Below, piece by piece: positions 43,965 to 55,279 of a stretch of 64,000 nt of DNA (the stretch's first letter is position 1; each line of letters opens with the position of its first letter). Both the position numbers and the translations under genes were made by a program. The DNA is taken from contig CP137667.1 of NCBI GenBank assembly GCA_037976565.1, forward strand, positions 26,986,277 to 27,050,276. The letters are read 5' to 3'. The DNA is from Mesocentrotus franciscanus (lineage: Eukaryota; Echinodermata; Echinoidea; Camarodonta; Strongylocentrotidae). A model generated the notes under the pieces. The model was not told the origin of the DNA, searched no databases, and was given only the letters and a program-made list of their open reading frames with translations.

Positions 43965-44690
43965 CAATGCCTGTCTGTGTGTGTCTCTCTCTATCTGTCT
44001 CTCTTTTTTTTTTCTCAAACACCGGCGATATTGGCATTCATTTTCTTCATTCGTTTCTTTTGTTCCGTAGGCTTACTTTTTGTCATAAAAGCCGGTAACA
44101 TCAGCGATATTTAATTGTTTTTGCTTCTCTCTCTCCCGCGATCTGTTTCTCTTTTTTTTTCTAAAGCGCCGGCAACATTGGCATTCATTTTCTTCATTCA
44201 TTTCTTTCATTCCTTCAGCTTACTTTTTGTCATAAAAGCCAGTAACATCAGCGATATTTAATTTTTTTCGCTTCTCTCTCTCCCCCGCGATTTGGTTCTC
44301 TTTTTATTTTTTCATATTTTTCATATTGGCATATAATTCATTTTTTTCATTAATTTCTTTCGTTCTGTCTGCTAGCTCTTTGTCATAAAAGCCGATAACA
44401 TCTGCGATATTTAAATGTTTTTGCTTCTCTCTCTCTCGAACTGTATCTTTGTTTTTCTCAAACGTTGGTGATAATGGCATTCATTTTCTTCATTCATTTC
44501 TTTCTTTCCGTTAGCTTACTTTTTGTCATTGAAGCCGGTAACATCAGCGATATTTAATTGTTTTCGCTTATCTCTCTCCCGCAATCTGTCTCTCTTTTAT
44601 TTTCTCAAGTGCAGGTGATATTGGCATTCATTTTCTTCACTCATTTCTTTCGTTCCATTGGCTTACTTTTTGTAATATTTTTGTCACGAT
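43965..44690. repeat. ~148-bp tandem repeat, about 5 units
   Basis: Units contain CTCTCTCTCCCGCGAT, TTGGCATTCATTTTCTTC, TTTTTGTCATAAAAGCC and AACATCAGCGATATTTAA, spaced 143-152 bp (near 44079, 44227, 44379 and 44522). Confidence 0.85.
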
Positions 44691-44759
44691 TTAAAAATAA
44701 ATAAAATTACAATAAAAGACAAAAGAGGGGTGTGGTTAATACATGAGGGCGGTTTATAC

Positions 44760-45065
44760 AACGTTAATTACGGAACTACATACAGCAAGGATTTCAACCC
44801 TATAACTCGTAGTATACTGTACAAAAACTTATCCAGTTGACCACAAACACCTCTACACTAACAATGGTTGATGCCCATTATTTTAGAATTCGAAAGCTGT
44901 GTGCTCAAATATATTTGAGGTCTTTCATATAAGCTTTAAATTGTTAATGCTTGTACGCTTCATTCGCTCCCAACATTTAGAAATGGGATAATTACGGGCA
45001 ACAAAATGGCAAAATATTCTTATATTCATGTTTAATTGGCAACGGGGTGCCTATACATTTAGGTA
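44760..45065. repeat. Cassette fragment and shared 160-bp segment
   Basis: 44800-44890 resembles cassette intron (CAGCAAGGATTT...ACCACAAACACCTCT). 44895-45065 matches 50145-50290 (TATTTGAGGTCTTTC, CAACATTT, CATGTTTAATTGGCAAC). The 50-kb copy continues without the Crypton-bearing insert. Confidence 0.65.
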
Positions 45066-45202
45066 ATATTGACTGCCTTCAGGGCAATACGACATATATC
45101 GCCCGAACCGAAGTTGAGGGCGATATATGATAAGATATGATAAGATATGATATGATATGATATGATAAGTCGTATTGCCCTGAATTAGGCAGTCAATATT
45201 AC
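45064..45202. repeat. Nested foldback with GATAT microsatellite
   Basis: Outer arms (TAATATTGACTGCC...GGGCAATACGAC and its inverse) enclose an inner stem (CATATATCGCCC/GGGCGATATATG) and a run of ATAAGATATG/ATATG units at 45129-45168. Confidence 0.85.
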
Positions 45203-45565
45203 TATTATTAACCACATCAGATATCTAGAGCAAACAAGAAACTTTAAATATTTTTTGTGGTGTGTTTTTTGTGTTTTTTGTGTGGGTGTGTGCGTTTTGT
45301 TGTTTTTTGTTTTTTTTTGTATCCAGAAAAAAATTGGATAAAAAGGAAAACTGAGAGTAAAACTTACCAATTTTGAAGATTCCAGCCTTGAAAAGTGAAG
45401 ATAATTCAATTTGAAAATTAAATCCAATCCAATTTCCAAAATCACAAAAGTGAAGGAGTTCAAGTTCCTTCCATGTTGAAAAAATGCAACTCGAAAAGAT
45501 TTCAATATAGAACACTATTTACAAAAATCCAACTTCAAAGGATGCTATTTACAATGTTTTTTTGT

Positions 45566-47598
45566 CTAGTTATTGTAGTAGTTGATAGTCACATTGTAAT
45601 TTTTCATCATAAATGGGGTTTGCTGAACTTGCATTCTGTGACTTGAACTTGAAGTTGAAGTGCTGCTCCTGTTTGTGATGGTTTCGGCGGCAGAGGTATT
45701 TGAAGAAGCTCTGTTTGTATCCAATGGTTGCAGAACATCATTGCAATTGGTAATGATAGCATGTAACTTCAATATCGTCCTGAAGTTCACTCACTGTTTG
45801 CTGGATCATGCGTGGCTGACCTGCATCCTGAACAACATGGTTGTCACCTGTAATTGTGTGGGATGTATTCAGAGATGGTACAGGAGCAACTCCAATGGCG
45901 CGAGATAATGCATCGGACATGTTCATCTTCTGATTTGCAGACATACGGCCAGTGTAGCTTGCGAGACCCGACTGGTTGTTGTTGCCGCTCACTTGACAAA
46001 TTTCTCTATCATTAAAGTCTTCCTTGTCAAGGATCCTGATGCTCGTTGTTCTTATACAATGATTGGTGTATTTCTTTGACAGGTTTGCCTTGTGAGATAG
46101 GCTTTTCATCATATTACCGAGTGTATTCTTCCCCATTGGTGTTTTCGTACCATGGGCCCGATTCGGGACGGGTTTGCTTCAGCGTTTAAAACAGAAAGTC
46201 ACATTCAACATTTAAGTTGGACAAATATGTCTTAAACGAAGCAACTGGACAATGTGGATCACCGACTAGCGTACATGCGCGCACCATCCACTCGAGAACT
46301 TTGATTATCCTCTCTAGTTTTCTTTGTTAGCTCATCGATACTTTGAGTAACATACATTGACTGGCATCAACTTTCACTTGGAAATGATCCTTTTTCAAGT
46401 TCCTTAAGTTCTCCCTTCCCTGCGACAAAAATAAAGACTCAACTCGAACCAAACCTTCTCACTAAGTCCAGCAGGTGTCTCCTGATTAAAATAACTGTAT
46501 AGCTTTCGAATATCCTCACTTTCTATCTCGTCATGATGCACAGTGTCACCTTTCCCAAGTTGCATCGGACATGTTCATCTTCTGATTTGCAGACATACGG
46601 CCAGTGTAGCTTGCGAGACCCGACTGGTTGTTGTTGCCGCTCACTTGACAAATTTCTCTATCATTAAAGTCTTCCTTGTCAAGGATCCTGATGCTCGTTG
46701 TTCTTATACAATGATTGGTGTATTTCTTTGACAGGTTTGCCTTGTGAGATAGGCTTTTCATCATATTACCGAGTGTATTCTTCCCCATTGGTGTTTTCGT
46801 GTACCATGGGCCCGATTCGGGACGGGTTTGCTTCAGCGTTTAAAACAGAAAGTCACATTCAACATTTAAGTTGGACAAATATGTCTTAAACGAAGCAACT
46901 GGACAATGTGGATCACCGGGACTAGCGTACATGCGCGCACCATCCACTCGAGAACTTTGATTATCCTCTCTAGTTTTCTTTGTTAGCTCATCGATACTTT
47001 GAGTAACATACATTGACTGGCATCAACTTTCACTTGGAAATGATCCTTTTTCAAGTTCCTTAAGTTCTCCCTTCCCTGCGACAAAAATAAAGACTCAACT
47101 CGAACCAAACCTTCTCACTAAGTCCAGCAGGTGTCTCCTGATTAAAATAACTGTATAGCTTTCGAATATCCTCACTTTCTATCTCGTCATGATGCACAGT
47201 GTCACCTTTCCCAAGTTTTTTCAACTCCACTAATGCTGCTCTGAATGCAACGTTAGCCTTGGTAAATTCTCGATCCCTTGCTATGTCGATTATATCTCAA
47301 CGCACAGATTTAAGATGCCTGTTTATGCCAGCTTTCAGGGCATTTAACGATGATGTTTTGTAATGCGATCCGTCCGATTTCCTCAATTCAACGTAGAATT
47401 AACTTATTTAGGATGGCAGTGAGTGTAGATTTGTCCACCGTCTCGAGATCAATAATGTTTTTACTCTTTTAAAATGTTGACTGCGTGCTTCTTTGACCTT
47501 TTAGTGTTGTCTGCGTCTTTATTTCCAAGAATTTTAGAGAATTCTTCTTCGTCGAAACTCGCGAAACGCTTTGGTTTTGTTGAGCTGGGGGCAGCCAT
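45566..47598 (-). pseudogene. Crypton-like tyrosine recombinase pseudogene
   Basis: Minus-strand remnant of a Crypton/KIAA1958-type tyrosine recombinase, related to the DUF3504 family. The N-terminus (ATG at 47598) reads MAAPSSTKPKRFASFDEEEF...NTKRSKKHAVNILKE and then hits a stop at 47461. The middle is recognisable in shifting frames (GKGDTVHHDEIESEDIRKLY near 47190-47220). The catalytic end has NHCIRTT (HxxR), REICQVSGNNN and ASY with the presumed nucleophile Tyr, then QKMNMSDAL. A long Ser/Thr-rich tail ends MMKNYNVTINYYNN at 45566 after another frameshift. The C-terminal half is duplicated (652 bp). Many stops and shifts: not functional. Confidence 0.78.
45909..47212 (-). repeat. 652-bp near-identical tandem duplication
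   Basis: Units start TGCATCGGACATGTTCATC at 45909 and 46561 and are almost identical, differing by two small indels (near 46146/46801 and 46263/46918). Each holds the catalytic C-terminal half of the recombinase, so the catalytic block appears twice in a row. Very recent duplication or an assembly effect. Confidence 0.88.
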
Positions 47599-48030
47599 CT
47601 TTGGGATTGCGAAATACTTGTTGACAAATGCGCTGTGCATGCGAATGCGGCCGCGGCAGCTAGCCAGCGATCGCCTGCTAGTTTTACGTACAAAACCAAT
47701 GTAGCAGCAATCGCAAGCTAGCTCCGCGGCAATTTGGTGTGTCAAATATTTTTTTGGAAGAAAATTACTAAATACCCGGATGTTGGCTTTACCTTATTGC
47801 CTGCTAGTTTAACACGCATTTCGCCATTGACTTTTCTGATCGGGCAATATAGTTTGTCCATTGGTTTACTGTGTATCAATATTGACTGCCAAATTACACA
47901 CAAAATCCCATTGACTTTGCTGAGCGGTCAATAATATTTTTATCACCCATAGTTTTGTTGGCTTATCAAATAAACTTAGAGGGCAATACCATTTAAAAAT
48001 TGCCCTGTTCAGATGTCTGATACGGTTAAT

Positions 48031-48889
48031 AATACTTTATATCGTCTCTAGTGTGTTAACTACACACAAAAAAATTAACATATTGAAGGTGTCATGTTTT
48101 TTTATTGCCCACAAAAATTTAAAAATAATAAGCCTGTAGGTGTGTGCATACCAGTGTACAAATAATATTATGTGATGAACTTGGGATTGGGGTGATGCAA
48201 AACCTTTTATTGCTGAAATCCTTTGGAGTACTTATTAATCTTTAATACTGAAATAACATTATTGCATAAGATGAAACCTGACACCCCCATTCCCCAAAAG
48301 TGTATAATTAAACAACTCCACTTAGTCTCCATCAAAAACCAAATTATTTTATCCAAAAAAAAAACCTTTCAAAGTACTACAAAGTTTTGGTATGGAGTCA
48401 TGAATTTGGTTGAAATGAACATATTGGAAGCATATGCGATTTTACAATATTCAATGATTGTTTTCGCGGTTGAAATCGAGTCTAAAGTGATTAAATTGTA
48501 AAATAATAAACTTTTTATGTTGTGGAGCTCCCTCTTAAGATTGATATTACTATAGCTTTATAACAATGTTTCTTGACTACAATTGACCAATTTGCTTATT
48601 CCTGTTTGGAAAGTATATATCACCTGAGAACTGCATATTCTGAGATTTTCATGGTCGCAGCTACCATGGAATGGCCTTAGGCGCTATTTGAAATATTTGA
48701 AATTTACAGGGAGCACTGGTAAAATTTTGATTATTCAATTTCTCGAAAGCAGAAGTGTTTTTGAGGCTAAATTTTCCAGTGATGATAATACATCCACGAG
48801 GGCATCCAAATATATCAAAATTTTAAAGAATTACTATCCATCCAATTTTCAAAATTTCCCTAAACTTTGCATTACCTTTAAGGTGAATT
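48031..48889. other. Repeat shared with 62.07-62.35 kb; no gene
   Basis: 48086-48345 matches 62073-62345 (GGTGTCATGTTTTTTTATTG, GATGCAAAACCTTTTATT, CCCCATTCCCCAAAAGTGT). It shows the uninterrupted state of the sites where LINE-2 ends and element H begins. 48350-48889 has no recognised feature. Confidence 0.65.
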
Positions 48890-49835
48890 TCTTTTGGAAA
48901 ACATAATTTTTTCAACTCAATAATTACACACATTCAAAAAAATGTTGACTGTTGCTAAAATATAAAGCTCCTTAAACTCATCTCCATTGCTACATGTGTA
49001 CATGAATTCGTCATGTCATGGATATTGAGTACAAACACACAAACATACCTGTAAGGTTGACGCCTTTGCATTCAGTGTAGAAAAGAACTCCTCCGAAAAA
49101 CCCTCTTCACTTAGTGTCAGGTCAGTCAGGTTCGGAATGGAACACAATGCATTTGTTAGGTGATGTGCAGAGGCTGATGTCAGAGTCCAAAGATTCTCAA
49201 GCATGACACTTGTGACCTACATTTATACAAACAGTGATTCATACATGTAAATTACCAGAGTACATGTTTTAATTGAATGAGTGCAAAGGTATCTGGGTGC
49301 TCCAATATACATGTGTATGGCTATGCTCAGTTGACAAATGCTCTGGGCTTTATTCAGTCACACATATATAGGATTTGGATAAGGGCTGCAAATAGGTTTA
49401 AGCTTAGGTTCAGTGATAGGTATACTTTTTGGTGCACGGTTTAAGTTAAGAATTTGGTTAGTGCAGAAATAAGAATAAAAAAATTGTTGACATGTGTCGA
49501 ATAATAGGAAGACTGACAATTTCAGCAGTAGTTCATTTTATTACTACATACTATATAGTGATGCATTGAAGGAATATATCCTACCAGGTACTCACTTACT
49601 ACACCTAGGTCTAGTGTGGCAAATGTACATGTAGATTAATGTCTTGCCAGACACGTGTCGACACGTAGCTGTGCATTAAATAAGTACACTGTGATCTAGA
49701 ACTCCATCCCTGTTTAGTGAGTATTGAATTTGAAGTATTCTCTGATACTGCTTTCAGACCCAAGATGACATTTCAATACCTTATGAATTGCTTTGAACTT
49801 AAAAATATAAGAATTAAAAACAATATTTGTGTCTA
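48890..49835 (-). repeat. LRR exon-intron cassette 6
   Basis: Full cassette: left intron text from about 48900 (GGTGAATTTCTTTTGG), exon 49049-49216, right intron to about 49830. More diverged from the others than they are from each other. Confidence 0.8.
49049..49216 (-). CDS. Intact LRR exon (two 28-residue LRRs)
   Basis: 168 bp, minus strand, phase 0, open, from acceptor TAG|GTC at 49216 to donor CAG|GTATG at 49049. First LRR: VTSVMLENLWTLTSASAHHL, ending ALCSIP. Second LRR: NLTDLTLSEEGFSEEFFSTL, ending KASTLQ. It differs most from the exons at 33159 and 40821 at solvent-facing positions (EEGFSEE against GKDFREE). With the other intact exons it suggests a live or recently live LRR gene read right to left across this window. 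Confidence 0.72.
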
Positions 49836-51431
49836 CTTGTTTTAAGAGCAGCGATTTTCCACCGGGTGCCGCAAGCTTTCTCTAGGGGTGCCAGGAGAGG
49901 ATGTTTGTTACATCAAAAGATTATTTTGGAATTAATGGTGATATTGTAAAATACCAAATATTTGAAACTGATGGAGAATGTAATTTCATGAGGAAATAGC
50001 ATACAGGTTGATTTCTAACCACGATCGTTTTGCTTGCTTTCATCATCTAGAAACAGTATGATTTCAGGCAGCGAAGTGCCTCAATATCTTAACATTTTGG
50101 TGACAAGGTGCCCAAATTTCATTTTATTTGACAGCTAGGTGCTGAAATATATTTGAGGTCTTTCAAATAAGCATTAAATTTGTAATGCTTGTGCACTTCA
50201 CTCGCTCCCAACATTTTAAAATGCGATAACGGGCAACAAAATGGCCGAATATTCTCATATTCATGTTTAATTGGCAACTGGGTGCCTATATACATCATTT
50301 CATATCTTCTCTAGTGTGTCAAGTTAATTACAAAAACCATTTTTAACATATTGAAGAATTAGATAGATATGGCAGATACGGGAGCGGACGTGTAGCGAGT
50401 GAGCTCTTCAGCCAACGCCCATTATTTTATTTTCCACGCTGTTTTTAGAATGTTTTGACCGGACAAATAATCCTATGACTGGACTAATTCGTCGTTGGTC
50501 ACAAATTCAAGGCCCATTAATTTTGTGCATACACTGAGTTGTGCAAGCTGCCGGACATGACTCGCACCAAATCGTCCAAAGTCGCTGCTGCCACGTCAAC
50601 CATGTGTCGTTTATCTAGATCCTAAATATTCGCATCGTTCTTCAGGTTTCGTCAGGCTATCTTGATCCCAGCTTGAGTCATCAGGAAAATCTTGAAAATT
50701 ATTAGATTTTCCCTTTAATTGGTTGACAGAGCTAACGTCTCATTATTGTTCATATTAAGTCATACATTGTTGCGACAAATGCCATGAGCGGAAGCTTTCT
50801 CAAACTTTTTCCTATTTACTCTTAGCACATGACAAATTTAGGGAGAAAGCACCACCCATATTATCAAATTAAATTTCTGTATTCTTATATTGCTTTTATT
50901 TCGACATCTTGTTTAGATACGAAGCTTGAATTAAACAAAATGGCTGCTGTAATATAATTTCATAATAAATTTCAGAATTGTTTGCATATGTAAGTCAATC
51001 AAGGGATTATTCCCAGAACCTACATGTAATAACAAGTTGACTTGAAAATGCAAATCATTTATTTCTTCAGCGTGACTCCGCTACATGCATGTAATACCAT
51101 TCATTTACGCATACTAATTACTATTCATGTTGGCAACGATGAATGGATGTCATGCCTTGGCGGACTTGTTATAGAATTCAAATCCAACCTTAGTATGCAG
51201 GCCTTTGGATATTTCTTTTGCATACACATTATATTGATTAAGATATGCATGCAAGTTACTTGTTGCATACTTGTTTGTCTGCATCTCAGAGTGTTTTGCA
51301 TATTATTGATAGAAGGACATTGAAATAATGGAAAAGATATTATGTAATATACACCACTTTGTTCTATCATGTTAAATTATGTCTAATTTCATGTCTAATT
51401 AAGTACACTTTTGGACTCCAAACTCCACAAA
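49836..51431. other. No gene recognised
   Basis: 49850-49910 has a GGTGCCGCAAGC...GGGGTGCC segment that resembles a hAT-type end, without a matching right end. 50145-50330 is the intact counterpart of the Crypton insertion site. The remainder is unassigned AT-rich DNA. Confidence 0.5.
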
Positions 51432-53066
51432 ACTAGAAATATCGCAATCTGTATTGCCGCGCAATGCGAATGTATCCCCCGGCAGTGGCAGCGATTTTGT
51501 GTCATCCTTATGTTCGAAGGAGGGACAGAGATCCCCTCTTCCCTCCCTGAAACAAAATGATGATGTAGAGATCGCCAATAGTGGCTCGGACTATTGTCAA
51601 GACTAGGATAGGAGCAGCATCACCAAACCAATATGTGTGTAGATTAGAGTATAATGCATCTCTGTAGATAATTTGAAAGAAATCTTTTAAGAAATGTGGC
51701 AGTTAGAGCGCACAAAAGACAGCCACCAAAATACGAACTTTGACCCTATAACAGACGGAGCACAGGTGGCAGCATCACCAAACACTAAAGATGTGTAGAT
51801 TGTACTAAGACACACCTCCATACAAAATTTGAAAGAAATCCGTCAAGAAATGTGGAATTTAGAGCGCATAAAAGACATATGACCTTTTACCATATAAAAG
51901 ACGGAACAATGAGGGCAGCATCGCCCAAAAGTGTAGATGCGTAGATTGTACCAAGATACATCTCCATACAAAATTTGAAAGAAATCCGTCAAGAAATGTG
52001 GCATTTAGAGCGCATAAAACACATGACCTTTTACCATATAAAAGACGGAACAATGAGGGCAGCATCGCCCAAAAGTGTAGATGTGTAGATTGTACCAAGA
52101 TACATCTCCTTTCAAAATTTGAAAGAAATCCGTCATGAAATATGACCTGCAGAGCTCACACTAGACACCCACCAACATATGACCTTTGACCCTATAAAAC
52201 ACGGGACACTCATGGCAGCATCACCAAAAACTATAGGTGCGTAGATTTTACCAACATACCCTTCCATACTCAATTTGTTAGAAATTCTGTTAAGAAATGA
52301 TGCAGTTAGACCACACACTAGAGCGCACACAAGATATCTATCAAAATATGACCTTTGACCCTATAAAAGACGGAACACTGGAGGCAGCATCAGCAAAATC
52401 TATAGGCTTGTAGAACGTACCAAGATACACCTTCGTTCAAAATTTGAACAAAATCCCTTGAGAAATGTGGCATATAGAGCGCACACAAACCATCCACAAA
52501 AATATGGGCTTTTACCCTATAGAAGACGGAACAATGGGGGCAGCATCACCAAAAGTTATAGGTGTGTAGATTATACCAAGATACACCTCCATACAAAATT
52601 TGATAGAAATCCGTCAAGAATTGATGCATTTAGACCACACACTAGAGCGCACACAAGATATCTATCAAAATATGACCTTTGACCCTATAAAAGACGGAAC
52701 ACTGGAGGCAGCATCAGCAAAATCTATAGGCTTGTAGAACATACCAAGATACACCTTCGTTCAAAATTTGAACAAAATCCTTTGAGAAATGTGGCCTATA
52801 GAGCGCACACAAACTATCCACAAAAATATTGCCTTTTACCCTATAGAAGACGGAACACTAAGGGCAGCATCACCAAAAGTTATAGGTGTGTAGATTATAC
52901 CAAGATACACCTCCATACAAAATTTGAAAGAAATCCGTCAAGGAATGTGGCAGTTAGAGCGCACACAAGAATTTGACGCGGCTGCAGTGGTGGCGGACGC
53001 GGCGGCGGCGTCTTAACGCTACTGAATCCAAAGTACCCCACCGGCATACTGCCGGAGGATACAATA
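51432..53066 (-). mobile_element. Rolling-circle-like element E (family 2)
   Basis: On the minus strand it starts TATTGTATCC(C/T)CCGGCAG with a short hairpin. The inverse repeat (CTGCCGGGGGATACATTC) is subterminal near 51464-51484, followed by small hairpins (ATTGC/GCAAT, TCGCA/TGCGA) and the end CTAGT at 51432-51436. T flanks both sides. The interior is a tandem array of about 160-bp units. No Rep/helicase. Same architecture as family 1 with no sequence relation apart from CTAGT. Confidence 0.72.
51660..52975. repeat. ~160-bp tandem array inside element E
   Basis: About eight units with GGCAGCATCACCAAAA, TAGATTATACCAAGATACAC, CAAAATTTGAAAGAAATCCG, ATGTGGCAGTTAGAGCGCAC and TGACCTTTGACCCTATAA. 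Element F has about four. Short frames such as SYRCVDYTKIHLHTKF are translations of the repeat. Confidence 0.85.
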
Positions 53067-54930
53067 ATGTGGACTGTTTACAAGATAAGTCTTCGGAATT
53101 GAACAAGACATTGAGCCCCAAATATAGGTGTACACCAAATTTAGATCAACATCCAATAACATGCAGGTTTGAAAAAGATTGCAAGCTGTGGATGTGGCCA
53201 ATTTATCGTGATTTTTAATTTTTCTTGAGGGTTTTTTTGTTGTTGATCGGACAGTGTTCGAATAATATGAACAAAGTTCTGTTATGAGTGAATAATGAGA
53301 GTTGAATACATTTTTCGGTCCCTGACTTGACAGTTTTAGTCGGCTGATCGTAGGCTAAGTGTTTGGAATTGAAAAAGAGCCCCAAAAAAAAAAAGTTTTG
53401 CTCTATTGATATTAATTTTTGAATTATGCGTTTGAACAATTTAAGGTAATGGTTCATGTACATAATTTTGAACCGCAACTCGTTCTCAACAGTAATACAG
53501 CGATTTCTGGTGTGCAGATTAATTTTGACTATCCCAGGCATGTTACATCTATTTTGCATTATTGTTATACTTTTAAAAAAGAGATAGAAAAGGAATGAAA
53601 GAAGGAAAGAAGAAAAAGAATGTAATCATAGTACATCACCTTATTATATTATATTATTGTATCTTCCTATCTCATTAATGTCCTTTATACCATAATATCT
53701 CTTGATGGGATCTTTGTTATAGTTTTTTTTCTTTTAATCTTAAGGGGATTTTTAAGGAACTTTTATTAACTGAAAGCTAGATTGTTCTTAAAGCCCATTG
53801 TTTTCAACATACCCACTTTTTTGTAATTAGTAGGCTATTGGCAAATGAACTTCTGAGTGGGTCCTTATTTGCATCTTCTTTCTGGTTCGTCCTTTGTTTA
53901 CTTTTAGTGCATAAAAGCAATGTGTACTATATTGTATATTAGATCAGTTTTATCTAATGATTCCTATTTGTATACTATCATTTACATATGACGTATTAAA
54001 CATCTTAAGAGATAATTACAAATTTACTTTTGTCACCTGACTTGACCTGGCTCCTCAAATCATGGCATTATATCACTGTTATATTTGTTAATAATTTCAT
54101 CGTAACCAGTTGATGGTTCATGCAGATTGATGATGAAATCAGTCAACCACACTCCATTTGTTAAATTGCAGACTTCTGGAATTTTAAATCACATGTTAGA
54201 TTCTCATTTATGCTGATTTGACCATACCTAAATCCTTGACGCATAGTTCCCGGAACGTCGAAGGCGGCGCTATTCATCGAACACTCTATCAGAACACTGT
54301 AAATGCTTTCATTAGGAAAGGACCTGTTGTGAATAAAGAGCTCCAGTTTTCTATGATCACGTTTACCCTTTTTCGCTTTAAATACATGGATACAACACTG
54401 AACAGTTTTACTTACATATGACTTCCTTGAAATTAAATGACTCGCAGGTAATTAGGAGAATTTATCTGTTTTTTGTCAAGTTGTCTGATTTGATGACGTC
54501 ATTGGCGATTTATAAGCCATTTATAAGCCATTGGCTAGAAAAGTCATTGGCGATTAATAAGCGATTTATAAGCCATTGGCTTTTATGTGCCATTATCCCT
54601 TCTGCGATTTTTTGGCGATTTATAATTCGAGCTCCAGTTTTCTATGATCGCGTTTACCCTTACGGTGTAAATACAACAATTTATAAGCCATTGGTTATTT
54701 ATAAGCCAGTATCCCTCGTGCAATTTTTTGGCGATTTATAACCCAAATAATACTTCTCTCACGCATTATTCAATAGCGATTTTCACCGTAGGAAACCACA
54801 GAACGCCTTCGCATGTTTACCCGCCGGGCACCAAAATTTTTGAAACATGTCTGCAAAGTAACCTGGTGTGTTTGTAAGTACACTGAAGTTATTTTATTTT
54901 ATTATTTTTAGTCTCACGCACATACAGTAT
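53067..54930. other. No gene; short repeats at 54480-54750
   Basis: Unassigned AT-rich DNA. 54500-54740 has many copies of GCGATTTATAAGCCATT in clusters. 54030-54230 is the first of the degenerate units listed at 55280-56850. Confidence 0.55.
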
Positions 54931-54995
54931 AACATGCAACATGTTCATTACATACCGGTATGAATTACCGGTATATAATGAACATGTTGCATGTT
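54931..54995. repeat. Near-perfect 30-bp hairpin, 5-base loop
   Basis: Arms 54931-54960 and 54966-54995 are complementary with one mismatch. They include ACATGCAACATGTTCATTA and a TACCGGTA motif beside the TGAAT loop. Confidence 0.9.
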
Positions 54996-55279
54996 GCCAT
55001 TCAACTGTCTTCACTTTTGGCCAAATAATCCATCTCATGAAATTTTATAGCCACTTAAATGCCCACACAAATCAGAATTACTGTGCCATAATTGAGCAAC
55101 AACCTGTCCTGCAACCAAGATGCAAACTAATGCGGTATACTCAAAGCACTTCGTAGGAAACTTGAACACACATCTTCTTATCAGTCCACCAATCTACTTC
55201 ACTGCTATACCAATACCCAACCCTAGTTCCGACAGCTCTGGGTCTATCCATTATTGTAATACTAAAAGAAATTTGTCAT

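Larger units (their letters stand above)
45066..48030 (-). mobile_element. Crypton-bearing insertion
   Basis: The host text around 45060 (GGGGTGCCTATACATTTAGG) and 48030 (TATATCGTCTCTAGTGTGTTAAC) is almost contiguous at 50283-50330, marking about 3 kb as inserted. It carries a foldback (45064-45202), a Crypton-like tyrosine recombinase pseudogene (minus) and, at the right, imperfect repeats with CATTGACTTTGCTGAGCGG near 47825-47935. Both ends contain CAGGGCAAT/ATTGCCCT motifs. Cryptons have no TIRs, so the termini could not be defined exactly. Confidence 0.55.

Noticed and set aside
49846..49910. hAT-type terminal sequence (GGTGCCGC...GGGGTGCC)
   Set aside because: No matching right end or 8-bp duplication found.
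52458..52976. Repeated 64-74 codon frames
   Set aside because: Translations of the ~160-bp tandem unit in element E.
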